Part shown: piece by piece, positions 1-7,829 of the stretch
Layout: every line of letters begins with the position of its first letter
Numbering within the stretch: position 1 is the first letter of the stretch
Notes under the pieces: model-generated
Databases searched by the model: none
Told to the model about the DNA's origin: nothing
The model's input: only the letters and a program-made list of their open reading frames with translations
DNA from: UBA4416 sp043718985
Lineage (GTDB): Bacteria; Bacteroidota; Bacteroidia; B-17B0; Aurantibacillaceae
DNA length: 14,333 nt
Assembly: GCA_043718985.1 (NCBI GenBank)
Contig: JAYSUQ010000105.1
Span: 1-14,333 of the forward strand
Direction: 5' to 3'
Program-made: the position numbers and the translations under genes

Positions 1-117
1 ACTTTGCAAACGAGGAGAGTAAAAATTAGAGCCATTGACCTTATCATCATCATGTGTATCATGGTTTAAACCAATGCAAATAAATCTCCTCCTTTTCCAA
101 TAGGTGTTTTGTGTAAC
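1..117 (-). other. Open reading frame running off the left edge, doubtful
   Basis: On the minus strand a frame of 39 codons stays open from just after a TAA at 118-120 to the window edge. It reads VTQNTYWKRRRF and then ICIGLNHDTHDDDKVNGSN, ending in a part rich in Asn, Ser and Pro. There is no ATG near its start. A purine-rich stretch (AAAAGGAGGAG) lies inside it, with no good start codon at the right distance. It could be the end of a degraded gene, the beginning of a gene with an odd start, or chance. I do not recognise the family. The rest of 1-209 is AT-rich and shows no other coding signal. Confidence 0.12.
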
Positions 118-209
118 TTATGGTGTCGTTTTGAGATTTTGCTTTATAGTTAAAGCACACCAAAAATAAAGCTATGTATAAAAAAAGTTTAATGTTTCTT
201 TAATTTAAT

Positions 210-2231
210 TTATTTAATAATTGTACGTCCTAATAATTTATTTACCCGTTTTTTTTGATTTTCTAACAATATCACAAATTTAAATACATTTTCATTTTCA
301 AACGGATCGGCTGTTTTTATAAGTTCTTTAGCGTCTTTAATTGTTTGCGTTAATCGTTTATCTTTTAAACTATATAATTGATGCTCAACTCCTTTTTTTA
401 AGTGGTGTATTTCTTGCGGCACATCTACGCCAAATTTTGCCCATTTATAACTTACGGTTTCGCTAAACGATGCAAAATTAATTGCTATTTGAGCCACAGC
501 TGGGTTTGTGTGATGTATAAAATAATGTAGGTTAGGTATGTTGCCTTCTTCTAACTGATGTTGAAATTCATCTAACACTAACTGATGCATTGGGTTTATA
601 AATTGAATGCTATCTCTCCAAATTTCAAACATAACAAACTCGCAAACCGTTAGCTGAAAAGGTTGCTTAACCTGTTCTGCATCCTCGGCTTCTATATCAA
701 GCAGTACATTGCCGTACTGCATCATCATTCGTAATAATTCTTTTTCTTCTTGATCTAATAATACATCTTGGGGCAATAGTATTTCTCCGCCTAATAGCTC
801 AGCATCTGTAGGTATATAGTTTGGGTCAAATTGCGGAGTTGGATTGTTGTTTTTTGTTTCGTTTTCTTTTCTACTATCTTGTTCGGCGAGCTTGCCTGTT
901 TTTTTGCGTATAAGTTTATTAATTTCTATTTGTAAAATTTGCTCGCTAATGTCCATTATTTTTGAGCACTCTTTAACGTAAACCGAGCGGTTAATGGCAT
1001 CGGGTATTACTGCAATACTTTCTACAATTTCTTTAATTAACTCGGCACGTTTTATAGGGTCGTTTTCAACTTCTTTATAAAGCAAACTTGTTTTAAACGA
1101 AATAAAATCTTTACCATTATTTTTTATAAACTCTATAAAAACTTCGTTAGGTACTTTTTTGCTGTACGAGTCTGGGTCATCTCCATCCGGAAAAAGCAGT
1201 ACACGCACATTCATTCCTTCTGCTAAAATTAAATCAATACCTCTAAAGCTTGCTTTAATTCCTGCAAAATCGCCATCATATAAAATAGTAATATTTTTTG
1301 TAAAGCGATGTATTAATTTTATTTGCTCAACTGTTAACGAGGTGCCACTCGAGGCAACTACGTTTTCAATACCCGATTGGTGCATCGAAATAACATCGGT
1401 ATAACCTTCAACTAAATAACAAACATCATCTTGTATAATTTGTTTTTTTGCCTGAAACAAACCATAAAGTGTTTTACTCTTATCGTAAATATCGGTTTGA
1501 GGGGAGTTAATGTATTTTGCTAATTTTTTATCGTTAGTTAAAATTCGGCCACCAAAACCAATTACTTTACCTGTTATGTTATGTATAGGAAACATAACAC
1601 GGCCAGTGTATCTATCAAAAATATCGGTAACTTTTATGGGCGTTCCTTCTGCATGGTTGTTTGATAAAATTGACATACCCGTTTTAACCAAATACTCGGG
1701 CTTGTAACTATTTTTAACTGCGGTTTCGCTAAACACACGGCGCTCTTCCGAGCTGTAACCTAATCCAAACTTATCTATTATGGCTTGTGTAAAACCACGC
1801 TCTTTAAAATAACCTAAGCCAATAGACCTACCTAAATCATCATTTAATAATAAATTATAAAAATATTTTTGAGCATATTGCATTACAATGTAAAGGCTTT
1901 CTTTTTCGCTTTGCAAAGCCTTTTCTTCATTAGTTATTTCTTTTTCTACAACCTCAATGCCATATTTATTAGCTAAATATTTTAATGCCTCTGGATACGA
2001 TAAACTTTCGTGGTCCATAATAAAATTTACGGCCGTGCCACTTTTACTGCAACCAAAACATTTATAAATTCCCTTTGCTGGAGATACCGTAAACGAAGGT
2101 GATTTTTCGCCATGAAATGGGCATAAACCTAATAAATTTGCTCCTCGTTTTTTAAGAGTTATAAAATCGCCAATTACTTCCTCAACTCGGGCAACATCAA
2201 TAATTTTATCTATGGTGAGTTTGGGTATCAA
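210..2231 (-). CDS. dnaG: DNA primase DnaG
   Basis: DnaG synthesises the RNA primers that start Okazaki fragments and the leading strand, working with the replicative helicase. The 673-residue protein shows the full layout. An N-terminal CHC2 zinc-binding domain has C37, H40, C58 and C61 (CPFHGEKSPSF and YKCFGC). A TOPRIM catalytic core follows, with EGYTDV beginning at E275, DGDFAG at D319/D321 and a DPDS motif near 352-355, the acidic residues that hold magnesium. The C-terminal third, after a polar linker near 440-470, is the helicase-binding region and is poorly conserved, as is usual. The start appears to be TTG at 2229-2231: the frame has no ATG just upstream, and the first residues (MIPKLTIDKIIDVARVEEVIG) fit the normal N-terminus of Bacteroidota primases. 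It diverges from the hydrolase gene across 36 bases. No clear hairpin terminator was found downstream. Identity is very secure; the start codon is fairly secure. Confidence 0.97.
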   Translation of the reverse strand: MIPKLTIDKIIDVARVEEVIGDFITLKKRGANLLGLCPFHGEKSPSFTVSPAKGIYKCFGCSKSGTAVNFIMDHESLSYPEALKYLANKYGIEVVEKEITNEEKALQSEKESLYIVMQYAQKYFYNLLLNDDLGRSIGLGYFKERGFTQAIIDKFGLGYSSEERRVFSETAVKNSYKPEYLVKTGMSILSNNHAEGTPIKVTDIFDRYTGRVMFPIHNITGKVIGFGGRILTNDKKLAKYINSPQTDIYDKSKTLYGLFQAKKQIIQDDVCYLVEGYTDVISMHQSGIENVVASSGTSLTVEQIKLIHRFTKNITILYDGDFAGIKASFRGIDLILAEGMNVRVLLFPDGDDPDSYSKKVPNEVFIEFIKNNGKDFISFKTSLLYKEVENDPIKRAELIKEIVESIAVIPDAINRSVYVKECSKIMDISEQILQIEINKLIRKKTGKLAEQDSRKENETKNNNPTPQFDPNYIPTDAELLGGEILLPQDVLLDQEEKELLRMMMQYGNVLLDIEAEDAEQVKQPFQLTVCEFVMFEIWRDSIQFINPMHQLVLDEFQHQLEEGNIPNLHYFIHHTNPAVAQIAINFASFSETVSYKWAKFGVDVPQEIHHLKKGVEHQLYSLKDKRLTQTIKDAKELIKTADPFENENVFKFVILLENQKKRVNKLLGRTIIK

Positions 2232-2267
2232 AAAATAGTAATTTTACTTTATAAATATAAAGCTATT

Positions 2268-3587
2268 ATGCGAATTTTAAAGGTATCATTTTTATTATTT
2301 TCTTTGATTTTTTGTTCAATTTTTAATGCTCAAACTGAGTCTAAATTCCCATTAAAAATTTATCAATTAATTAAACAAAAAAAAATTAATAATATTTTTG
2401 AATTATTGGACACTACTTTTGTTTTGCCTGCAACACAAAAAACTAGGCAACAAGACATAGAATTTAATTTAACCAAATTTGGTAAAGCAAAAAAACTAGT
2501 ATCAATTTTAGAAGACGATGCTGGCACTAAAAAAAAATACGCCTTACAAATAAAATTTAAAAAAGGAATTAAAACTATTTACTTAACTGTAAATTCATAT
2601 CAAAAAATCGAAAAAATTAAGTTAGATGATTATGTTGAACTTCCATTTTATCAATTAAAAGGCTATAAAGGTTTTAGCGAAGTTACCGATTTAACAACAC
2701 ACGTTATTTGCACCGATAAACTATTTTTAGGAGCTAACATTGCCTTTGGCGATACTAGTAAACGAAAACTGCCAGTTGTAGTTTTTGTGCACGGAAGTGG
2801 TAGTAGCGATAGAGACGAAACAATTGGCCCAAACAAACCGTTTAGAGATTTAGCGCAAGGTTTGGCACAGCAAGGTGTAGCAAGCTTGCGTTATGATAAG
2901 CGTGGTTACGATTACACAAAACTAACTAAACAACAAATTGATAGCCTTGATATTTACACCGAAACAATTTTTGATGCTATTAGTGCAATTAAAACTCTAA
3001 AGCAATTTACGTTTATTGATACCACTAAAATTTATATAGTAGGGCATAGCCAAGGCGCAATGTGTGCACCAAAAATTGCCGAGTTATGCGGTTTAGTTAA
3101 AGGAATTATTATGCTTGCAGGCCCAGCAAAAAATTTGGTAGATGTTTTGCCCGAGCAGGCTAACTACATTGCAATGCTTGATGATACAATAACTAATGTT
3201 GAAGAAATGCAGTTAAATCAAACTAAATGGTTGGTTGATAAAATTAAAAACCCAATCGATTTAAAAAAACTACCTAAAGCTTTATTTGGTGGTGCAGGAT
3301 ACAAATATTGGCAAAGTATTTTAAATTTTAATCAAGTTAAAACGGCTCAAGGCTTAACAATTCCTGTTTTTATTTTAAATGGAGAAAACGATTTTCAGGT
3401 AATTATGAGTGAGTTTGAACTTTGGAAAACTGAGTTAAAAAACAATACTAACGTAACCTTTAAATCGTACCCAAAATTAAATCATTTGTTTTTAAAAACT
3501 ATAGGCCAAAGAGGCGTTATAGAATACACTATACCAGACCATATACCACAATATGTAATTGATGATTTGGTTAATTTTATTAAATAA
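2268..3587 (+). CDS. Secreted alpha/beta hydrolase with N-terminal accessory domain
   Basis: This 439-residue protein begins with a hydrophobic signal peptide (about residues 1-21, ending FNAQ), so it is probably exported to the periplasm or beyond. Residues about 25-130 form a small alpha+beta region that resembles the DUF3887-type domain often placed ahead of such hydrolases. The hydrolase fold follows: the oxyanion region VHGSGSSDRDE near H175, the strand ending in RYDKRGY, the nucleophile elbow GHSQGA with Ser261, a late acid in GENDF at Asp375, and the catalytic His in LNHLF at His406. The Ser-Asp-His triad is therefore complete. The substrate cannot be read from the sequence; an esterase or peptidase-like role is possible. 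gatB follows after 49 bases on the same strand but is not obviously related in function. A possible promoter, TTTG at 2220-2223 and TACTTTAT at 2245-2252, is weak. Confidence 0.88.
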   Translation: MRILKVSFLLFSLIFCSIFNAQTESKFPLKIYQLIKQKKINNIFELLDTTFVLPATQKTRQQDIEFNLTKFGKAKKLVSILEDDAGTKKKYALQIKFKKGIKTIYLTVNSYQKIEKIKLDDYVELPFYQLKGYKGFSEVTDLTTHVICTDKLFLGANIAFGDTSKRKLPVVVFVHGSGSSDRDETIGPNKPFRDLAQGLAQQGVASLRYDKRGYDYTKLTKQQIDSLDIYTETIFDAISAIKTLKQFTFIDTTKIYIVGHSQGAMCAPKIAELCGLVKGIIMLAGPAKNLVDVLPEQANYIAMLDDTITNVEEMQLNQTKWLVDKIKNPIDLKKLPKALFGGAGYKYWQSILNFNQVKTAQGLTIPVFILNGENDFQVIMSEFELWKTELKNNTNVTFKSYPKLNHLFLKTIGQRGVIEYTIPDHIPQYVIDDLVNFIK

Positions 3588-3636
3588 AATTTTATTATTT
3601 TTAAGTTTTAATTTACCCCTGTATAAATAATATCTA

Positions 3637-5088
3637 ATGAGCGTTTACAATAAATATAAAGCAGTTATTGGTTTAGAGTGCCACATACAATTACTTACTA
3701 AAACAAAAATGTATAGCAACGATGTGGCCGAGTATGGCGCTATGCCTAATACGAATGTAAGTGCAATTACTTTAGGGCACCCAGGCACTTTGCCAAAGGT
3801 TAACAAACGTGCTATTGAGTTTGCAGTAAAGCTTGGTATTGCTACCAACTCAAACATACGCGTAGAAAATCAATTTGCACGTAAAAATTATTTTTATGCC
3901 GATTTGCCAAAAGGCTATCAAATAACGCAAGATAAAACACCTATTTGTAATGGTGGTTATATAGATATTAAATTAAAAGATGCAACCGAAAAACGCATTA
4001 ACTTAACCCGTATTCATATGGAAGAAGATGCGGGTAAAAGTATGCATGACATTGATCCGTTTGAATCGTTAATTGATTTAAACCGAGCTGGTACGCCATT
4101 ACTAGAAATTGTTACAGAGCCCGATTTTAGTAACAGCGACGATGCCTACATTTTTTTAACCGAAGTACGTAAGTTAGTTCGTTATCTTGATATTTGTGAC
4201 GGTAATATGGAAGAAGGCTCTTTACGTTGTGATGCCAACATATCTGTAATGCTTTTAGATGATAAAGAATATGGAAAAAAAGTAGAGGTTAAAAACATGA
4301 ACTCGTTTAAAAATGTGCAACGCGCCATTGATTTTGAAATTAAACGACAAATAGATGCACTTGAGTTGGGAGAAGAAATTGCAGGAGAAACACGCAGTTT
4401 TGATGCCGTTAATGGCTCAACGTTTTCGTTACGAAGTAAAGAAAATGCAAACGATTACCGTTATTTTCCTGAACCCGATTTGCAGCCAGTTTTTATTACA
4501 GATGACTACATAAACACTGTGCGTGCCGCAATGCCTGAGTTACCTAGTTATTTGCTAAAAAAATATACTACTCAATTTGGCTTGTCAGAATACGACGCTT
4601 TAAATTTAACCGATTTAAAAGGAATTGCATTGTATTACAACGAATTAGTTACCCTAACAACAAATTATAAAGCTGCAGCTAATTGGATGATGGGTAGCGT
4701 TAAATCGTACTTAAATGAAAATGCCATTACGATTGAACAATTTAAAATAACACCAACTCAAATAGCACAAATTATTAGTTTAATTGATGAAGGTAAAATT
4801 AGTAATGCTGCTGCTACACAAAAATTATTTCCGGAGCTAACAAACAATGTAAATGAATTGCCATTAGCCTTAGCCAAAAAGTTAGATATTTTACAAAGTA
4901 ATGATACTGGCGCTTTACAACAATTTGTTAATGAAGCTTTAGCTAAATATCCCGAAAAAATAATTGAGTATAAAGCGGGTAAAACAAATTTATTAGGACT
5001 GTTTGTAGGCGAAGTAATGAAATTAGGTAAAGGTAAAGTTGATCCTAAAATGGCAAATCAACTTGTGAAAGAAGCGTTAGAAAAATAA
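3637..5088 (+). CDS. gatB: Aspartyl/glutamyl-tRNA(Asn/Gln) amidotransferase subunit B
   Basis: GatB is the subunit of the GatCAB complex that phosphorylates the side chain of misacylated Glu-tRNA(Gln) or Asp-tRNA(Asn), so that ammonia released by GatA can convert it to the amide. The 483-residue length is normal. The N-terminal catalytic cradle carries GLECHIQL (residues 12-19, including E14 and H16) and RIHMEEDAGK (125-134), the acidic and histidine residues expected to bind magnesium and ATP. The segments YADLPKGYQITQ and DLNRAGTPLLEIVTEPD are also typical. The last roughly 150 residues form the helical and YqeY-like tRNA-binding tail, ending GLFVGEVMKLGKGKVDPK and then NQLVKEALEK. gatA and gatC are not in this window, so the complex is encoded at scattered sites. 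The gene converges on mntH with 60 bases between stop codons and no obvious GC-containing terminator. Confidence 0.97.
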   Translation: MSVYNKYKAVIGLECHIQLLTKTKMYSNDVAEYGAMPNTNVSAITLGHPGTLPKVNKRAIEFAVKLGIATNSNIRVENQFARKNYFYADLPKGYQITQDKTPICNGGYIDIKLKDATEKRINLTRIHMEEDAGKSMHDIDPFESLIDLNRAGTPLLEIVTEPDFSNSDDAYIFLTEVRKLVRYLDICDGNMEEGSLRCDANISVMLLDDKEYGKKVEVKNMNSFKNVQRAIDFEIKRQIDALELGEEIAGETRSFDAVNGSTFSLRSKENANDYRYFPEPDLQPVFITDDYINTVRAAMPELPSYLLKKYTTQFGLSEYDALNLTDLKGIALYYNELVTLTTNYKAAANWMMGSVKSYLNENAITIEQFKITPTQIAQIISLIDEGKISNAAATQKLFPELTNNVNELPLALAKKLDILQSNDTGALQQFVNEALAKYPEKIIEYKAGKTNLLGLFVGEVMKLGKGKVDPKMANQLVKEALEK

Positions 5089-5148
5089 TTATTTTTTAAT
5101 AGTTTTTATTAGTTACAATATTATAAACGGTTACCTCAACTTAATTTA

Positions 5149-7011
5149 TTAAACCAACACAAGCGGTATTGTTATTTTATGTCGTACACCTTCAACCGTT
5201 GTTCCAAATAAAATATCTTTTATGGTTTTGTGCCCGTGTGTACCCATCACTAATAAGTTACAATTTGTAATTAGTTTAGGAATAACATTTTGAGGATTAC
5301 CAAAACCTAACTCAAAACTGCAATTATAGCCCTGTTCTAATAATTGTGTTTGATAGGAGATTAAATTTGATTTATCAACTTTTCGTTCATAATCATCGGT
5401 ATCTTTGCCATACACAACAGCATTAGTGCTTTCTAAAACATGTATTAATTTATACGCTGCTGTTTTGCCTCCAAGCTGTATAGCCTTGTTAATGGCTTTG
5501 TTGTCGCTCATACTAAAATCTACGGCAATGGCAATTAATGTATATGGTATTAACTCTTCAAATTTAATTTTATGTAACTCGCCATGAAAATTATGTTGTT
5601 TATCTTTTTTGTTTTTTGATAGTAAAGGTTCAAATAAAATGTAAAATAACATACCTAAACAAAATAACATAAATGGTACAACTGTAAACCAAATTAAAGT
5701 GGAGTAGTTTGATAACAATAGCCAAGCATTTACTTTTTCCCATAATAAATTACAATTTAAACCTACAATAATTGTAACCGAAACCCACGAAGCTATTTTT
5801 TGCCATAAAGGTATTGTAAATTCGCCCATTCGTTTTTTATCGCTCACAAAATGTATTAATGGTATAATAGCAAAGCCTAATTGTAAACTTAAAATTACTT
5901 GACTCAAAACTAATAAATCGCCTGTTTTGCTTTCGCCTAAAAAATAAATAGTTAAAAATGCAGGTATAATTGCTATTAACCGCGTTAATAACCTACGTAT
6001 CCAAGGTTGCAAGCGTAGGTTTAAGTATCCCTCCATAATTATTTGCCCCGCCAGTGTACCTGTAATGGTTGAACTTTGCCCAGCAGCTATAAGTGCAATA
6101 GCAAACAATAAAGGTGCAAGTGTGCTACCTAGCATTGGCGCCATCATTTTATGGGCATCTTGTATTTGTGTAACCTCAACCCCTGTATTAAAAAAAGTTG
6201 TAGCTGCAATAATTAAAATGGCAGCGTTAACAAATAGCGCTAAGTTTAACGCAATGGCACTATCTATAATATTATATTTTATTGCTTTTTTTATTTCAAT
6301 AATTGTATTATCAAATTTACGAGTTTGCACTAGCGATGAGTGTAAGTATAAATTATGCGGCATAACCGTAGCGCCAATAATACCAATGGCAATGTATAAG
6401 GCGTCTTGATTTGCAATGCCAGGTATTAACCCTTTAGATAGATCAACTATGTTAGGTTGAGCAATGCATAACTGTATAAAAAATGAAACACCAATTATTG
6501 CTACTAACGAAATAATAAAAGCTTCGAGTTTGCGAATACCCGCATTTAATAAAAACAATAAAATAAAACTATCAAGCACTGTAATTAAAACACCATTTAA
6601 TAATGATATTGATGGAAACAATAAATGTATACCAATTGCCATACCTACTACCTCGGCCAAATCGCAGGCAGCAATAGCTATTTCGGCTAAAATATATAAA
6701 AAAAAGTTTACAAATTTTGTGTAATGATCTTTTGATGCTTGTGCTAAATCGCGACCACTTACAATACCCAAACGCACACAATGGCTTTGTAATAAAAGAG
6801 CAATTAAATTACTCATTACTAAAACCCAAATTAAACTATAGCCATATTTACTACCACCTTCAATATCTGTAGCCCAGTTACCGGGGTCCATATAACCAAC
6901 ACTTATCATATAAGCAGGCCCTAAAAAAGCAAAAAATTTTTTAATACCACCTTTGTTAGTTGTGTTAACTGAGGCATTAACCTCATCTAACGATTTACTA
7001 TTATTTTGCAT
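5149..7011 (-). CDS. mntH: Nramp manganese/iron transporter fused to a UspA domain
   Basis: The first roughly 450 residues are an Nramp (SLC11/MntH) proton-coupled divalent metal transporter of the inner membrane. The metal-binding motif of TM1 is present as DPGN at D42-N45, and that of TM6 as MPHN at M217-N220. Many hydrophobic segments run through the whole region. Bacterial MntH proteins are usually a little over 400 residues; this one has 620 because a soluble universal stress protein domain follows from about residue 488 (IPYTLIAIAVDFS) to the end. That domain keeps the nucleotide-binding signature G-x2-G-x9-G-T (G590, G593, G603, in GTHGHKTIKDILFGTT), which suggests it binds ATP. The start codon lies inside the end of mntR (11-base overlap), so the two genes are almost certainly co-transcribed and translationally coupled. 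Metal preference, manganese or iron, is inferred from the linked regulator and not proven. Confidence 0.93.
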   Translation of the reverse strand: MQNNSKSLDEVNASVNTTNKGGIKKFFAFLGPAYMISVGYMDPGNWATDIEGGSKYGYSLIWVLVMSNLIALLLQSHCVRLGIVSGRDLAQASKDHYTKFVNFFLYILAEIAIAACDLAEVVGMAIGIHLLFPSISLLNGVLITVLDSFILLFLLNAGIRKLEAFIISLVAIIGVSFFIQLCIAQPNIVDLSKGLIPGIANQDALYIAIGIIGATVMPHNLYLHSSLVQTRKFDNTIIEIKKAIKYNIIDSAIALNLALFVNAAILIIAATTFFNTGVEVTQIQDAHKMMAPMLGSTLAPLLFAIALIAAGQSSTITGTLAGQIIMEGYLNLRLQPWIRRLLTRLIAIIPAFLTIYFLGESKTGDLLVLSQVILSLQLGFAIIPLIHFVSDKKRMGEFTIPLWQKIASWVSVTIIVGLNCNLLWEKVNAWLLLSNYSTLIWFTVVPFMLFCLGMLFYILFEPLLSKNKKDKQHNFHGELHKIKFEELIPYTLIAIAVDFSMSDNKAINKAIQLGGKTAAYKLIHVLESTNAVVYGKDTDDYERKVDKSNLISYQTQLLEQGYNCSFELGFGNPQNVIPKLITNCNLLVMGTHGHKTIKDILFGTTVEGVRHKITIPLVLV

Positions 7012-7675
7012 TTTTTGGATATACTAAAATTGATGAGGCAACCTGTTCGCTTAAAAACTCGTTGTGCTTTTTGTTAATGAGTACTTTATATGATGAGTCG
7101 AAGTCGTTAATAAGTTGAATTGTGATTGTGTTACCAATTGTTAAATTAATGTGTGTTAAGTGTTGCAAAAATTTTGCTTCGTGGTTAGCAACGCCACAAA
7201 AAATAACAGTTTGTTTTTTTGTTATGGTACTTAATGGTACCGAGTTTAGGTTTAACATGTTTCCTTTTTTATCAGGTATTGCATCGCCATGTGGGTCAAA
7301 TTTAGGGTTGCCTAAAAAATCATCTAATTTTGATATTAAAACAGAACTATCAATGTGCTCTAACTGCTCTGCTATTTCGTGAACCTCGTCCCATTTAAAA
7401 TTTAATTTTTTCACCAAAAAAACTTCCCATAAGCGATGTTTTCTAATAACATCTAAAGCAATTTTATTGCCCTTATCAGTTAACGTAACGCCATGGTATT
7501 TTTTGTAGGTAATTAATTTTTTTTCAAACAGGCGTTTAATCATATCGGTTACAGTTGCAGGTTGCATTAGCAATTTAAGAGCAATGTCGTTTGTAGAAAC
7601 ATTTTTGTTTAATGCTTTTTCTTCGAGTTTAAAAATTGCTTTTAAATAATTTTCTTCTGTAAAAGATGTTTTCAT
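7001..7675 (-). CDS. mntR: DtxR/MntR-family metal-dependent repressor
   Basis: A 224-residue metalloregulator of the long (DtxR/IdeR-sized) type. Residues 1-65 form the winged helix-turn-helix (VSTNDIALKLLMQPATVTDM), 65-135 the dimerisation and metal-binding part (RKHRLWEVFL, DEVHEIAEQLEH, DPHGDAIP), and about 140-220 an SH3-like FeoA-type domain. By eye against DtxR, the ancillary-site ligands align with H80, E84 and H99, and the primary site with N9, E103, E106 and H107. Glu at 103 replaces the Cys102 of DtxR, as in the manganese sensor MntR of Bacillus. It is the first gene of the mntR-mntH operon. The inverted repeats just upstream indicate autoregulation: metal-loaded protein should repress both genes. 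Whether the natural effector is manganese, iron or both remains open. Confidence 0.93.
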   Translation of the reverse strand: MKTSFTEENYLKAIFKLEEKALNKNVSTNDIALKLLMQPATVTDMIKRLFEKKLITYKKYHGVTLTDKGNKIALDVIRKHRLWEVFLVKKLNFKWDEVHEIAEQLEHIDSSVLISKLDDFLGNPKFDPHGDAIPDKKGNMLNLNSVPLSTITKKQTVIFCGVANHEAKFLQHLTHINLTIGNTITIQLINDFDSSYKVLINKKHNEFLSEQVASSILVYPKNAK

Positions 7676-7692
7676 TAATTTATTTTGATAAT

Positions 7693-7724
7693 CAAAAGTA
7701 ATTAATTTAACTAATCTAAACTAA
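7693..7724 (-). promoter_or_regulatory. Bacteroidota-type promoter of mntR-mntH
   Basis: Read on the minus strand, TACTTTTG (7700 to 7693) matches the Bacteroidota minus-7 consensus TAnnTTTG exactly. Exactly 20 bases upstream lies TTAG (7724 to 7721), one base off the minus-33 consensus TTTG, and the spacing is within the usual 19-21. Transcription would begin near 7686, leaving a leader of only about ten bases before the ATG at 7675. The match is by eye; the start site is inferred. Confidence 0.65.
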
Positions 7725-7742
7725 TTTTTAGATTAGTCTAAA
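7706..7742. promoter_or_regulatory. MntR (DtxR-like) operator
   Basis: Two related boxes sit side by side: TTTAACTAATCTAAA (7706-7720) and TTTAGATTAGTCTAAA (7727-7742). The second is itself an inverted repeat, TTTAGA-4-TCTAAA. Across both boxes there is a perfect 10-base inverted repeat, CTAATCTAAA (7711-7720) and TTTAGATTAG (7727-7736), with a 6-base spacer. The core TTAGATTAGTCTAA closely follows the left part of the classical DtxR/IdeR site TTAGGTTAGSCTAA. The boxes cover the minus-33 element and much of the spacer of the mntR promoter, so a bound repressor would block RNA polymerase. The two boxes suggest binding of two dimers, as is known for DtxR and IdeR. Confidence 0.75.
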
Positions 7743-7765
7743 TTTTAATTTATAAATTCAAAAAA

Positions 7766-7801
7766 AATAACCCTATTTTAAATTAATAAAATAGGGTTAT
7801 T
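7766..7801 (-). terminator. Intrinsic terminator after folE
   Basis: A perfect 15-base-pair stem (AATAACCCTATTTTA at 7766-7780 pairing with 7787-7801) closes a 6-base loop. On the minus strand it is followed by a run of T, the complement of the A tract at 7760-7767. It lies about 30 bases beyond the folE stop codon and insulates the pterin genes from the mntR promoter. Confidence 0.85.
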
Positions 7802-7829
7802 ATAATTGTGTGCTTTTTATAAACTACAG

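Noticed and set aside
1159..1404. Plus-strand open frame of 81 codons inside dnaG
   Set aside because: It lies fully antisense to the conserved TOPRIM core of dnaG and has no recognisable motif; it is a shadow frame.
5089..5148. Possible terminator between convergent gatB and mntH
   Set aside because: No GC-containing stem with a following T run could be drawn in these 60 bases.
6065..6409. Plus-strand open frame of 114 codons inside mntH
   Set aside because: It is antisense to conserved transmembrane segments of the transporter and its hydrophobic composition follows from the opposite strand.
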